Source: an uncultured Clostridium sp. (GTDB lineage: Bacteria > Bacillota > Clostridia > TANB77 > CAG-508). Taken from it: a stretch of 5,051 nt of DNA. This document shows positions 1 to 4,982 of this stretch, piece by piece. The translations under genes were made by a program, and so were the position numbers. The stretch is from NCBI GenBank assembly GCA_900556695.1, contig USQA01000093.1:1-5051 (forward strand). Direction: 5' to 3'. Below the pieces are notes generated by a model. The model did not search any database, was not told the origin of the DNA, and worked only from the letters and a program-made list of their open reading frames with translations. Position 1 is the stretch's first letter. Each line of letters begins with the position of its first letter.

Positions 1-489
1 TTCATATATTGCGTCTAATACATCTCCTATACCTAGTGCATTTGATGCTGATATTGGATATGGATCACCTAATCCTAAATTATAAAATTCATATGCTTCT
101 TGTCTGTCTTTTTCATAGTTGTCTGCTTTGTTGCAAACTAAAACTATTGGTTTTCCTGATTTTTTAAGCATTAATGCAATTTCTCTGTCTGCTGCTGTTA
201 CTCCTTGTCTTATATCTGTTAAAAATATGATTACATCTGCCATTGATATTGCTAAGTTTGCTTGTTCTCTCATTTGAGATAAGATGATATCTTCTGAATC
301 TGGTTCGATACCACCTGTATCTACTAGTGTAAATTTTCTTCCACGCCAGTTTGTTTCTGCATATATTCTGTCCCTTGTTACTCCTGGTGTGTCTTGCACT
401 ATTGATATTCTACTTCCTGCCAAATAGTTAAAAAATGTTGATTTTCCTACATTTGGTTTTCCTATTATTGCTACTATTGGTTTTGACAT
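1..489 (-). CDS. der: Ribosome-assembly GTPase Der (EngA), N-terminal 163 residues; cut by window edge
   Basis: Der is a tandem two-domain GTPase that helps mature the 50S ribosomal subunit in the cytoplasm. The visible part is almost the whole first G domain. It shows the G1 P-loop GKPNVGKS (residues 10-17), the conserved DTPGVTRDR stretch of G2 (33-41), G3 DTGG (57-60), G4 NKAD (120-123) and a G5-like SAS (147-149). The double-Gly DTGG and the PGVTRDR motif are typical of Der. The second G domain and the KH-like C-terminal domain lie beyond base 1. The family is usually about 440 residues. The ATG at 487-489 is the only usable start, because an in-frame stop lies at 508-510 and no other start codon lies between. 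It has only a weak AAGA-like Shine-Dalgarno sequence, while a strong one sits about 75 nt upstream. The gene follows pyk but probably has its own promoter. The identification is very secure. Confidence 0.97.
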   Translation of the reverse strand, partial: MSKPIVAIIGKPNVGKSTFFNYLAGSRISIVQDTPGVTRDRIYAETNWRGRKFTLVDTGGIEPDSEDIILSQMREQANLAISMADVIIFLTDIRQGVTAADREIALMLKKSGKPIVLVCNKADNYEKDRQEAYEFYNLGLGDPYPISASNALGIGDVLDAIYE

Positions 490-507
490 ATTCTTGGTTA
501 ATAGGCT

Positions 508-555
508 TTAGTTTTTTATATTGTTTTTATGTATAATATTGTTCCAAAAAACTAA
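508..555 (-). promoter_or_regulatory. Inverted repeat in the der leader (possible mRNA hairpin)
   Basis: A perfect 10-base inverted repeat lies in the der 5' leader. In the mRNA, UUAGUUUUUU (555-546) can pair with AAAAAACUAA (517-508) around a 28-nt loop. The loop contains the sequence AACAATAT twice as a direct repeat. The stem has only one G-C pair, so it would be weak alone, but a perfect 10-base match is notable even in AT-rich DNA. It lies between a strong purine-rich Shine-Dalgarno sequence and the der start codon. No U-tract follows it, so it is not a terminator. A role in translation or mRNA stability is inference. Confidence 0.4.
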
Positions 556-570
556 TTCCTTTCTCCTTTC
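527..570 (-). promoter_or_regulatory. Orphan Shine-Dalgarno pair and possible six-codon leader ORF upstream of der
   Basis: The transcript strand reads GAAAGGAG (570-563) followed by an overlapping GAAAGGAA (563-556). These are the best ribosome-binding sequences in the der leader, yet they are 65 to 80 nt upstream of the der ATG. The only start-like codon at a suitable distance is TTG at 547-545, nine bases after GAAAGGA. It opens a six-codon frame (Leu/Met-Glu-Gln-Tyr-Tyr-Thr) that ends at TAA 529-527. The sites may serve a leader peptide, act as a ribosome standby site, or have no function. The sequence is clear; the role is not. Confidence 0.3.
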
Positions 571-592
571 TTTTTACTTTTTTAATATGTAC

Positions 593-621
593 AGTATATC
601 ATAAAGACTATAAAAAAACAA
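593..621 (-). promoter_or_regulatory. Probable sigma-A promoter of der
   Basis: On the minus strand, a -35 box TTGTTT (621-616) and a -10 box TATACT (598-593) are separated by 17 bases. Transcription would start near 586 and give a leader of roughly 100 nt. The -35 box lies in the 3' arm and U-tract of the pyk terminator, so the two signals overlap. It is the best promoter match between pyk and der. AT-rich DNA produces chance matches, hence the moderate confidence. Confidence 0.55.
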
Positions 622-651
622 GCAATTACTCCTTTGAATAATTGCTTGTTT
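612..651 (-). terminator. Rho-independent terminator of pyk
   Basis: A perfect 13-bp stem pairs AAACAAGCAATTA (651-639) with TAATTGCTTGTTT (628-616) around a 10-nt loop. The T-run continues to 612, giving seven consecutive U in the transcript. It begins 17 nt after the pyk stop codon. The opposite strand has no equally good U-tract, so it appears to act in the minus direction. It should separate pyk from der transcription. Confidence 0.9.
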
Positions 652-668
652 AGTCATATTGTTTTTTA

Positions 669-2105
669 CTATATTCTTGCTATTCCACCTATTATTTTGC
701 TGTCTTCTGCTGATTCTAACATTTTTGCTCCACCTGAAATAACAACCATATCGCCTTTTTCTAATATTTCTTTTTCTTTTAATTTTTCAATACCTTTTTC
801 AACTGTTTTGTTGATTGTTTCTTGTTTTTCAACATATATTGGTGTTACATTCCATGCAATTGCTAATTGGTTGAATGTTCTTCTGTTATCTGTTATAGCT
901 AATATTGGGCAACCTGCTCCTAAACCTGCTAATCTTCTTGCAGAATCTCCAGAATTTGTATAACATACTATAGCGTCTGCTTCCATGTTCATAGCTGTAA
1001 CACATGTAGAATAAGCTATTTTCATTTCTAAATCAGATAAGTCTATATTTGTATTTTTTCTGAATTTTTTCCAATAATCTATATCGTTTTCTACTCTATT
1101 TGCAATTTTAACCATTGTTTTAACACATTCTACTGGATAATCTCCCATTGCACATTCTCCAGATAGCATTATAGCACTTGTTCTATCATAAATAGCATTT
1201 GCTACGTCACTTGCTTCTGCTCTTGTTGGTAATGGGTTATGTGTCATTGATTCAAGCATTTGTGTAGCTGTAATAGCTGGTTTTCCAGCTTTGTTTGATA
1301 ATTTTATAAATCTTTTTTGCATTACTGGTGGTTCTGTAAAATCTGTTTCTGTTGCCATGTCTCCACGTGCAATCATTTGAACGTCTGCATTTTCTACTAT
1401 TTCTTCCATATGTTCTAGACCTTCAACATTTTCTACTTTTGTTACTATTTTGATGTCTTTTCCACCATTTTCATCTAATACTTTTCTTACTTGATCAATA
1501 TCATCTTTGTTTCTTGTAAATGACATTGCAACATAATCATAGTTATGTTCACATGCTGTTTTTAAGTCTGCTATATCTTTATCTTTTAATGCTGGTAATC
1601 TTACAGGTGTTCCTGGTAAGTTAATTGTTTTTCTACTTCCTAATCCATTTCCATGAACTACTGTACAAACAATATCTTTTCCTTCTATTGCATCTACAAC
1701 TAATTCAATAGCTCCATCATCTATTAATACTTTAGCTCCAACTTTTATATCTTTGTATAAATTTTTGTATGTTACTGATACTTTATCTTTATCTCCAACA
1801 ATATCTTCATTTACTAAAGTAAATTTTTGACCATCTTCTAACATTATTTTTTCATTTTTTCCTGTTACTAACATTCCTGTTCTTATTTCTGGTCCTTGCA
1901 TATCTAAAAGTAAAGCTACTGGAATATCAAGTTCTTCTCTTAATTTAAGGATTGTTTCTGTTTTTTCTGATTGTTCATCCCAGCTTCCATGTGAATAATT
2001 AATTCTTGTTACATTTAATCCTGCTTTAAATAGTTCGTCTAATCTATTTTCACTTGCAGGTCCTATTGTTCCTACTATTTTTGTTTTTCTTAAATCTTTT
2101 TTCAT
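669..2105 (-). CDS. pyk: Pyruvate kinase
   Basis: This enzyme converts phosphoenolpyruvate and ADP to pyruvate and ATP, the last step of glycolysis, in the cytoplasm. It has 478 residues, the short form without the extra C-terminal PEP-utiliser-like domain found in Bacillus enzymes. Order: barrel start (KIVGTIGPAS, 9-18), R34/N36/S38 in RINYSHG, D68 in LDMQGPEIRTG, B domain about 75-170, catalytic K223 and metal ligand E225 in TKVENVEG, metal ligand D249 in ARGDMATE, T281 in ITATQML, the PTRAEASDVANA signature (292-303), and the regulatory C domain from about 350. E73 matches rabbit Glu117, which is associated with K+ dependence. Two motifs are unusual: DMQGPE where DTKGPE is common, and ARGDMATE where ARGDLGVE/IE is common. 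The ATG has an AGGGAGG Shine-Dalgarno (2120-2114) eight bases upstream. It is probably monocistronic, with its own promoter and terminator. Confidence 0.97.
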   Translation of the reverse strand: MKKDLRKTKIVGTIGPASENRLDELFKAGLNVTRINYSHGSWDEQSEKTETILKLREELDIPVALLLDMQGPEIRTGMLVTGKNEKIMLEDGQKFTLVNEDIVGDKDKVSVTYKNLYKDIKVGAKVLIDDGAIELVVDAIEGKDIVCTVVHGNGLGSRKTINLPGTPVRLPALKDKDIADLKTACEHNYDYVAMSFTRNKDDIDQVRKVLDENGGKDIKIVTKVENVEGLEHMEEIVENADVQMIARGDMATETDFTEPPVMQKRFIKLSNKAGKPAITATQMLESMTHNPLPTRAEASDVANAIYDRTSAIMLSGECAMGDYPVECVKTMVKIANRVENDIDYWKKFRKNTNIDLSDLEMKIAYSTCVTAMNMEADAIVCYTNSGDSARRLAGLGAGCPILAITDNRRTFNQLAIAWNVTPIYVEKQETINKTVEKGIEKLKEKEILEKGDMVVISGGAKMLESAEDSKIIGGIARI

Positions 2106-2137
2106 TTATAATTCCTCCCTTTTAAAAACCGATTTTT

Positions 2138-2167
2138 ATTATATCATATTATATTTACAAAATTCAA
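2138..2167 (-). promoter_or_regulatory. Probable main sigma-A promoter of pyk
   Basis: On the minus strand, TTGAAT (2167-2162) and a perfect TATAAT (2143-2138) are separated by 18 bases. Transcription would begin near 2131 and leave a leader of about 25 nt carrying the strong AGGGAGG ribosome binding site. A constitutive vegetative promoter fits a central glycolytic gene. Confidence 0.7.
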
Positions 2168-2213
2168 CTTTTTTTACAAAATTTGTCGAACATTTTTATA
2201 TTTTTTATTCTTT

Positions 2214-2243
2214 ATCATATGTTTTATAATTAATTATTGTCAA
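2214..2243 (-). promoter_or_regulatory. Possible second, distal promoter of pyk
   Basis: A perfect -35 TTGACA (2243-2238) lies 18 bases upstream of TATGAT (2219-2214) on the minus strand. The -35 box overlaps the outer end of the GGGGAC repeat copy at 2237-2264. It would give a leader of about 100 nt for pyk. The boxes are good, but the -10 is weaker than that of the proximal promoter and the region is AT-rich. Confidence 0.4.
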
Positions 2244-2264
2244 AACGTCTGTCCCCAATGGCAA
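2237..2264 (-). repeat. GGGGAC-type short intergenic repeat, copy 1 (degenerate)
   Basis: On the minus strand this starts TTGCCATTGGGGACAGAC and ends GTTTTGACAA. It matches the neighbouring copy over about 28 bases with three substitutions and one gap. Its ends (TTGCCA and TGACAA) are an inverted repeat with one mismatch, while the other copy has a perfect match. The GC-rich core contrasts sharply with the surrounding AT-rich DNA. From memory, GGGGAC-core short repeats are scattered in many clostridial genomes and are sometimes linked to REP-associated tyrosine transposases. No transposase gene lies in this window. Confidence 0.7.
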
Positions 2265-2303
2265 AAAATTGCCAAAAAGGTCCGTCCCCAATGGCAATTT
2301 TTT
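2263..2303 (-). terminator. Probable Rho-independent terminator of the sporulation gene cluster
   Basis: Two bases after the spoIIQ stop codon, the transcript strand has AAAAAATTGCCA (2303-2292), a 17-nt loop and TGGCAATTTTTT (2274-2263). This is a perfect 12-bp stem whose 3' arm ends in six U. The loop carries the GGGGACGGACC repeat core. Because the stem is flanked by A- and T-runs it could work in both directions, but no plus-strand gene was found. Its position fits the end of the spoIIAB-sigF-spoIID-spoIIQ unit. Confidence 0.75.
2269..2297 (-). repeat. GGGGAC-type short intergenic repeat, copy 2 (intact ends)
   Basis: On the minus strand this reads TTGCCATTGGGGACGGACC followed by TTTTTGGCAA. 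The ends TTGCCA and TGGCAA are perfect inverted repeats that flank the GGGGACGGACC core. It lies four bases from copy 1 in the same orientation, and the pair also creates a small palindrome at the junction (2259-2274). The flanking A- and T-runs lengthen the hairpin so that this copy probably forms the spoIIQ terminator. Confidence 0.75.
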
Positions 2304-2305
2304 AA

Positions 2306-3130
2306 CTATTTTATATATATACTTGGATCTACTTGAATTGAGTCTTTTAATATTTCAAAATGTAGATGTGGTTCATCTGCAGTTTCGAATACTGCTGTGT
2401 TTCCAACTGTTCCTATACTTTGTCCTTTTTCTACTTTTTCTCCTTCAACTACAAATTCTGATGTTAAAAGGTTTGCATATACTGTTTGATATCCGTTTGC
2501 ATGTTCTATTACAATTGTTAATCCATATCTAGGGTCATTTTTTATTGATTTAACTGTTCCCGCTTCTGCTGATTTTACAACAGTTGTTTTTTCTGCTTTT
2601 ATGTCTATTCCCATATGAGTTGTCCATTCTTGTAATGTTTCTGAATAAATAAGATTTTCTTTTGCGTATTCTCTATTAATTTCACCTTCTACTGGTTTTT
2701 CAAAGTTTAATTCTTTAGTCTCTTCTTTTTTATCAGATGCTTTTGCGTTTGTAGCTGTAGTTTTATTAGTTGTATTTGATTTTGTTGAATTTTGATTTGT
2801 ATTATTTGTTGTGTTTTTGTTTGTACTGTTTTCTTTATTAACAGCTGAATTATTTGTTGTGTTGTTTAATTCATTTTTTGAATCTTCAACAGATTTTCCT
2901 ATATCTGTACTGGCACTAGTTGTGTTTTGTTCATTAGTTTCTGTGTTATTTCCTGTTATTTTTGCCATTTGCTCTAATGTCATTGTTTCATCTTTAACAC
3001 TATCACTTAAACTTTTACTATACATTAATAATCCAATAACAATAGCTGTAAGAATAGCTACTCCTATACCACTATACATTATGATTTTATCACTTAATGT
3101 TTTTTCTTGTTTTCTTGAATTTCTTCTCAT
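2306..3130 (-). CDS. spoIIQ: SpoIIQ-like membrane-anchored LytM/M23 protein of the engulfment channel
   Basis: SpoIIQ sits in the forespore membrane and binds mother-cell SpoIIIAH across the intermembrane space, supporting engulfment and forespore gene expression. This protein has 274 residues: a short basic cytoplasmic start, one membrane helix (about 16-37), an Asn/Thr-rich linker (about 61-130), and a C-terminal LytM domain (about 141-274). Zinc ligands H172 and D176 (HMGID) and H257 (HLHFE) are present, with H255 of the same motif. The usual catalytic His of YAHL is Asn here (YANL, N220). The Bacillus protein lacks the first zinc His, whereas clostridial ones are known to keep it. The ATG at 3128-3130 was chosen because AAGGAGG (3142-3136) lies five bases upstream; an earlier in-frame ATG at 3188-3190 has no good site and would put extra polar residues before the helix. 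It lies directly after spoIID, a common pairing. A different sporulation M23 protein cannot be fully excluded. Confidence 0.87.
   Translation of the reverse strand: MRRNSRKQEKTLSDKIIMYSGIGVAILTAIVIGLLMYSKSLSDSVKDETMTLEQMAKITGNNTETNEQNTTSASTDIGKSVEDSKNELNNTTNNSAVNKENSTNKNTTNNTNQNSTKSNTTNKTTATNAKASDKKEETKELNFEKPVEGEINREYAKENLIYSETLQEWTTHMGIDIKAEKTTVVKSAEAGTVKSIKNDPRYGLTIVIEHANGYQTVYANLLTSEFVVEGEKVEKGQSIGTVGNTAVFETADEPHLHFEILKDSIQVDPSIYIK
2741..2950 (-). repeat. Low-complexity Asn/Thr-rich linker coding region of spoIIQ
   Basis: This stretch encodes residues 61-130 of SpoIIQ, and 37 of these 70 residues are Asn or Thr, with many Ser and Lys. The coding strand is rich in AAT and ACA/ACT codons, which gives near-repetitive DNA. 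It should be a disordered spacer between the membrane helix and the LytM domain, reaching across the space between the two membranes. Length variation between strains is likely by slippage; that is inference. Confidence 0.7.
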
Positions 3131-3159
3131 ATTATCCTCCTTAAATACTTTATTATTAC

Positions 3160-3188
3160 AAGTATTTCCTTTTTTGAGAAGATTATTC
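3160..3188 (-). promoter_or_regulatory. Candidate SigF (forespore) promoter of spoIIQ
   Basis: The minus strand has GGAAATACTT (3169-3160), which fits every position of the Bacillus SigF -10 consensus GGNRANAHTW. GAATA (3188-3184) lies 14 bases upstream and matches four of five positions of the -35 consensus GYWTA; the usual spacer is near 15. Transcription would start around 3153, just upstream of the AAGGAGG site. This supports the downstream ATG at 3130 as the spoIIQ start. spoIIQ is a classical SigF-dependent gene. The consensus is recalled from Bacillus and may differ in this organism. Confidence 0.45.
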
Positions 3189-3190
3189 AT

Positions 3191-4219
3191 CTATATTGAA
3201 TTAATATCTTTTATTTCTATTCCTACATAAAAATGTTTTATTATTTCTTCACAATTATTTCCTTGTTTTGCCATAGTATTAGCACCTGTTTGGCTCATTC
3301 CGACACCATGTCCATATCCTTTTACCAAAAATTTTATTTGATTATTCTCTTTTTTTATTTCAAAATTTGTTGATTTTAATCCCAATAATGTTCTTGTTTC
3401 TACTCCTGATAATTCATGATTTCCAAATTTTACTGTTTTTACTCTATTACTATCTGTATGTTCTATTATTTTTACATCTTCATCATTATTAAAATCTATT
3501 TGTATGTCTTCATATTTTGTTTTCAATTTATTTATAAGTTCTTCTTGTGTTAAATCAACTTCTGAACTGTATTGTGTATATCCTTCCTCTCCTGCTGTTT
3601 GAACAACTTGTAAATATGGCAATCCAGAACCTCCCCATACATTAACTGGCAATTCTGTTGTTCCTCCACTATTTGCATGAAAAAATGCATTTATAGGTTG
3701 ATTGTTATATGTAATAATTTTTCCTTTAGTCTCATTTACACATTGTTGTATCTTATTCCAATTTTCTTCTCTTTTTGTTTCTTCCCATCTTTCTAATCTA
3801 TTTTCTTTTGATACCCATGCTTGACAACAAGTTGAATCATCACATATATCTGCATTTTCATGTTTTTTGTTTTGCACTTTATATATTGTATATGTTCTTG
3901 CAACTATTGCTTGTGCTTTTAACGCCTCTAATTCATAGTCAGCAGGCATTTCTGCTGATACAACATTACATAAATAATCATCTATTTTTACTTCTTCTAT
4001 TTCATTAGTTTTTTTATGAAGTAATTTTATTGTTCCATATTTATTATAATTGTATTCTGAAACTTCATTACTGTTGTTGTTTGATATTTGCTCATTATTT
4101 TCTTGTATGTTTTCTTCTAAACCATTTGAAAATGTATTTATATTTCTTTTAGTAAAAAGTGCTGGAAGAATAAAACATATAGAAATAAAAGCAATAAAAT
4201 ATATAAAAATTTTTTTCAC
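3191..4219 (-). CDS. spoIID: Stage II sporulation protein D, peptidoglycan lytic transglycosylase
   Basis: SpoIID cleaves denuded glycan strands and works with SpoIIP and SpoIIM so that the mother-cell membrane can engulf the forespore. This 342-residue protein has an N-terminal membrane anchor (about 4-22), a polar Asn/Glu-rich spacer (25-60) and a SpoIID domain (about 62-340). The likely catalytic Glu is E90 in SAEMPADY, followed by the family segment ALKAQAIVARTYT (99-111). Other family motifs are FHANSGGTTE (180-189) and GYGHGVGMSQ (301-310). H120, C126, C131 and C132 probably form the metal site known from Clostridioides difficile SpoIID. The start is GTG (4219-4217) with AAGGTG (4230-4225) five bases upstream. 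It begins 17 nt after the sigF stop. In Bacillus the gene is SigE-controlled in the mother cell; no convincing SigE promoter was seen here. Confidence 0.96.
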   Translation of the reverse strand: MKKIFIYFIAFISICFILPALFTKRNINTFSNGLEENIQENNEQISNNNSNEVSEYNYNKYGTIKLLHKKTNEIEEVKIDDYLCNVVSAEMPADYELEALKAQAIVARTYTIYKVQNKKHENADICDDSTCCQAWVSKENRLERWEETKREENWNKIQQCVNETKGKIITYNNQPINAFFHANSGGTTELPVNVWGGSGLPYLQVVQTAGEEGYTQYSSEVDLTQEELINKLKTKYEDIQIDFNNDEDVKIIEHTDSNRVKTVKFGNHELSGVETRTLLGLKSTNFEIKKENNQIKFLVKGYGHGVGMSQTGANTMAKQGNNCEEIIKHFYVGIEIKDINSI

Positions 4220-4236
4220 ACTGTCACCTTCTTTTT

Positions 4237-4965
4237 TTAGGAAGTTAATTGTAATTTCATATTATTAAGAATTTTTCTTTCAATTCTAGAAACTTGTACT
4301 TGGGTTATTCCAAGTATTTTAGCAACTTCTGATTGTGTCTTTTCTTTATAGAATCTAAGCATAATAACTTCTTTGTCTCTCTTTTTTAAACCTTCAATTA
4401 ATTGTTTAACTGTTAATTTATTTGCAATTAATTCCTCTTCATTTTTGTCTGTAGAGATTTTTTCTATTAAGCTAATACTATTTCCATCTTTATGGTTTAT
4501 ATAACTTGCATTTTCAATTGATTCCACATGAGATGTTGCTTCTAATGCTAAAGATACATCTTCTTTGTCTATTTTTAATTCTTTAGCAATTTCATCTATT
4601 GTTATTTCTTTTCCTTTTTTATTCATATATTCTCTTTGCAATTCTCTTATTTTAGTTGATACTTCTTTTATACTTCTACTTACTTTTATAGGTCCATCAT
4701 CTCTTATAAATCTTTTTATTTCACCTAATATGTATGGTACTGCATATGTTGATAATTTTACTTCATAATTTGTATCAAATCTTTTTATTGATTTAATAAA
4801 ACCAATACAACCAATTTGATATAAATCTTCTACTTCATATCCTCTGTTCATAAATCTTTTTACTATGCTCCAAATAAGCCCATTATTTTCTCTAATAAGT
4901 CTGTCCATCTCAAATTTGTCTCCGTCTTGGGCTCTTTTTATTGAATTTATATTATTTTCATACAT
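4237..4965 (-). CDS. sigF: RNA polymerase sporulation sigma factor SigF (forespore-specific)
   Basis: SigF is the first compartment-specific sporulation sigma factor, active in the forespore once released from SpoIIAB. The protein has 242 residues and the sigma-70 layout without region 1: region 2 (about 20-90), including NRGYEVEDLYQIGCIGF (40-56) and KLSTYAVPYILGEIKRFIRDD (70-90), region 3 (about 95-145), and region 4 with the helix-turn-helix TQSEVAKILGITQVQVSRIE (210-229). WSIVKRFMNRGY and FIRDDGPIKVSRS are closer to Bacillus SigF (WSVVQRFLNRGY, FIRDDGTVKVSRS) than to SigG, which has LSVIQRFNNRGE and YLRDNNPIRVSRS. It is slightly shorter than Bacillus SigF (255). No pro-sequence is present, in contrast to SigE. 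The ATG at 4965 has an AGGGG site (4981-4977) 11 bases upstream. It starts 17 nt after the preceding gene, as expected for the spoIIAA-spoIIAB-sigF operon. The remaining alternative is SigG, which is less likely. Confidence 0.93.
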   Translation of the reverse strand: MYENNINSIKRAQDGDKFEMDRLIRENNGLIWSIVKRFMNRGYEVEDLYQIGCIGFIKSIKRFDTNYEVKLSTYAVPYILGEIKRFIRDDGPIKVSRSIKEVSTKIRELQREYMNKKGKEITIDEIAKELKIDKEDVSLALEATSHVESIENASYINHKDGNSISLIEKISTDKNEEELIANKLTVKQLIEGLKKRDKEVIMLRFYKEKTQSEVAKILGITQVQVSRIERKILNNMKLQLTS

Positions 4966-4982
4966 ATGTATACTTACCCCTA

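Noticed and set aside
634..963. Plus-strand open frame of 109 codons opposite the end of pyk
   Set aside because: It overlaps a certain pyruvate kinase gene antisense, begins inside the pyk terminator, lacks a clear ribosome site, and its hydrophobic composition is what the reverse of AT-rich coding DNA yields.
2237..2297. Two short repeats as a minimal CRISPR array
   Set aside because: Only two copies, four bases apart with no spacer-sized gap, and no cas gene nearby. Inverted ends and hairpin potential fit a short intergenic repeat instead.
2269..2532. Plus-strand open frame starting in the GGGGAC repeat
   Set aside because: It runs antisense through the conserved LytM domain of spoIIQ, and its Leu/Phe/Ile-rich product is typical of a shadow frame. 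No promoter or ribosome site supports it.
3143..3167. Eight-base inverted repeat (AAATACTT/AAGTATTT) just before the spoIIQ ribosome site
   Set aside because: It is short and AT-only apart from one pair, and its upstream arm coincides with the candidate SigF -10 element. It is better explained as part of the promoter or chance than as a regulatory hairpin.
3131..3190. Twenty-codon N-terminal extension of spoIIQ from the ATG at 3188-3190
   Set aside because: That ATG directly abuts the spoIID stop and has no good ribosome site, whereas the ATG at 3128-3130 has AAGGAGG five bases upstream. The candidate SigF promoter would also lie inside the extension.
2811..4268. Several plus-strand open frames (2811-3230, 3775-4008, 4050-4268) opposite spoIIQ, spoIID and sigF
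   Set aside because: All lie antisense to well-supported genes, encode Leu/Phe-rich low-information sequence and have no recognisable domains or start signals.
4240..4300. SigE-like promoter before spoIID (ATTACAAT with AAAAATT 14 bases upstream)
   Set aside because: The key CATA part of the -10 box is poorly matched and the -35 fits only partly. Such matches are expected by chance in DNA this AT-rich.
4565..4768. Plus-strand open frame of 67 codons opposite sigF
   Set aside because: It lies antisense to the conserved regions 2 and 3 of SigF, with no start signal and no recognisable domain.
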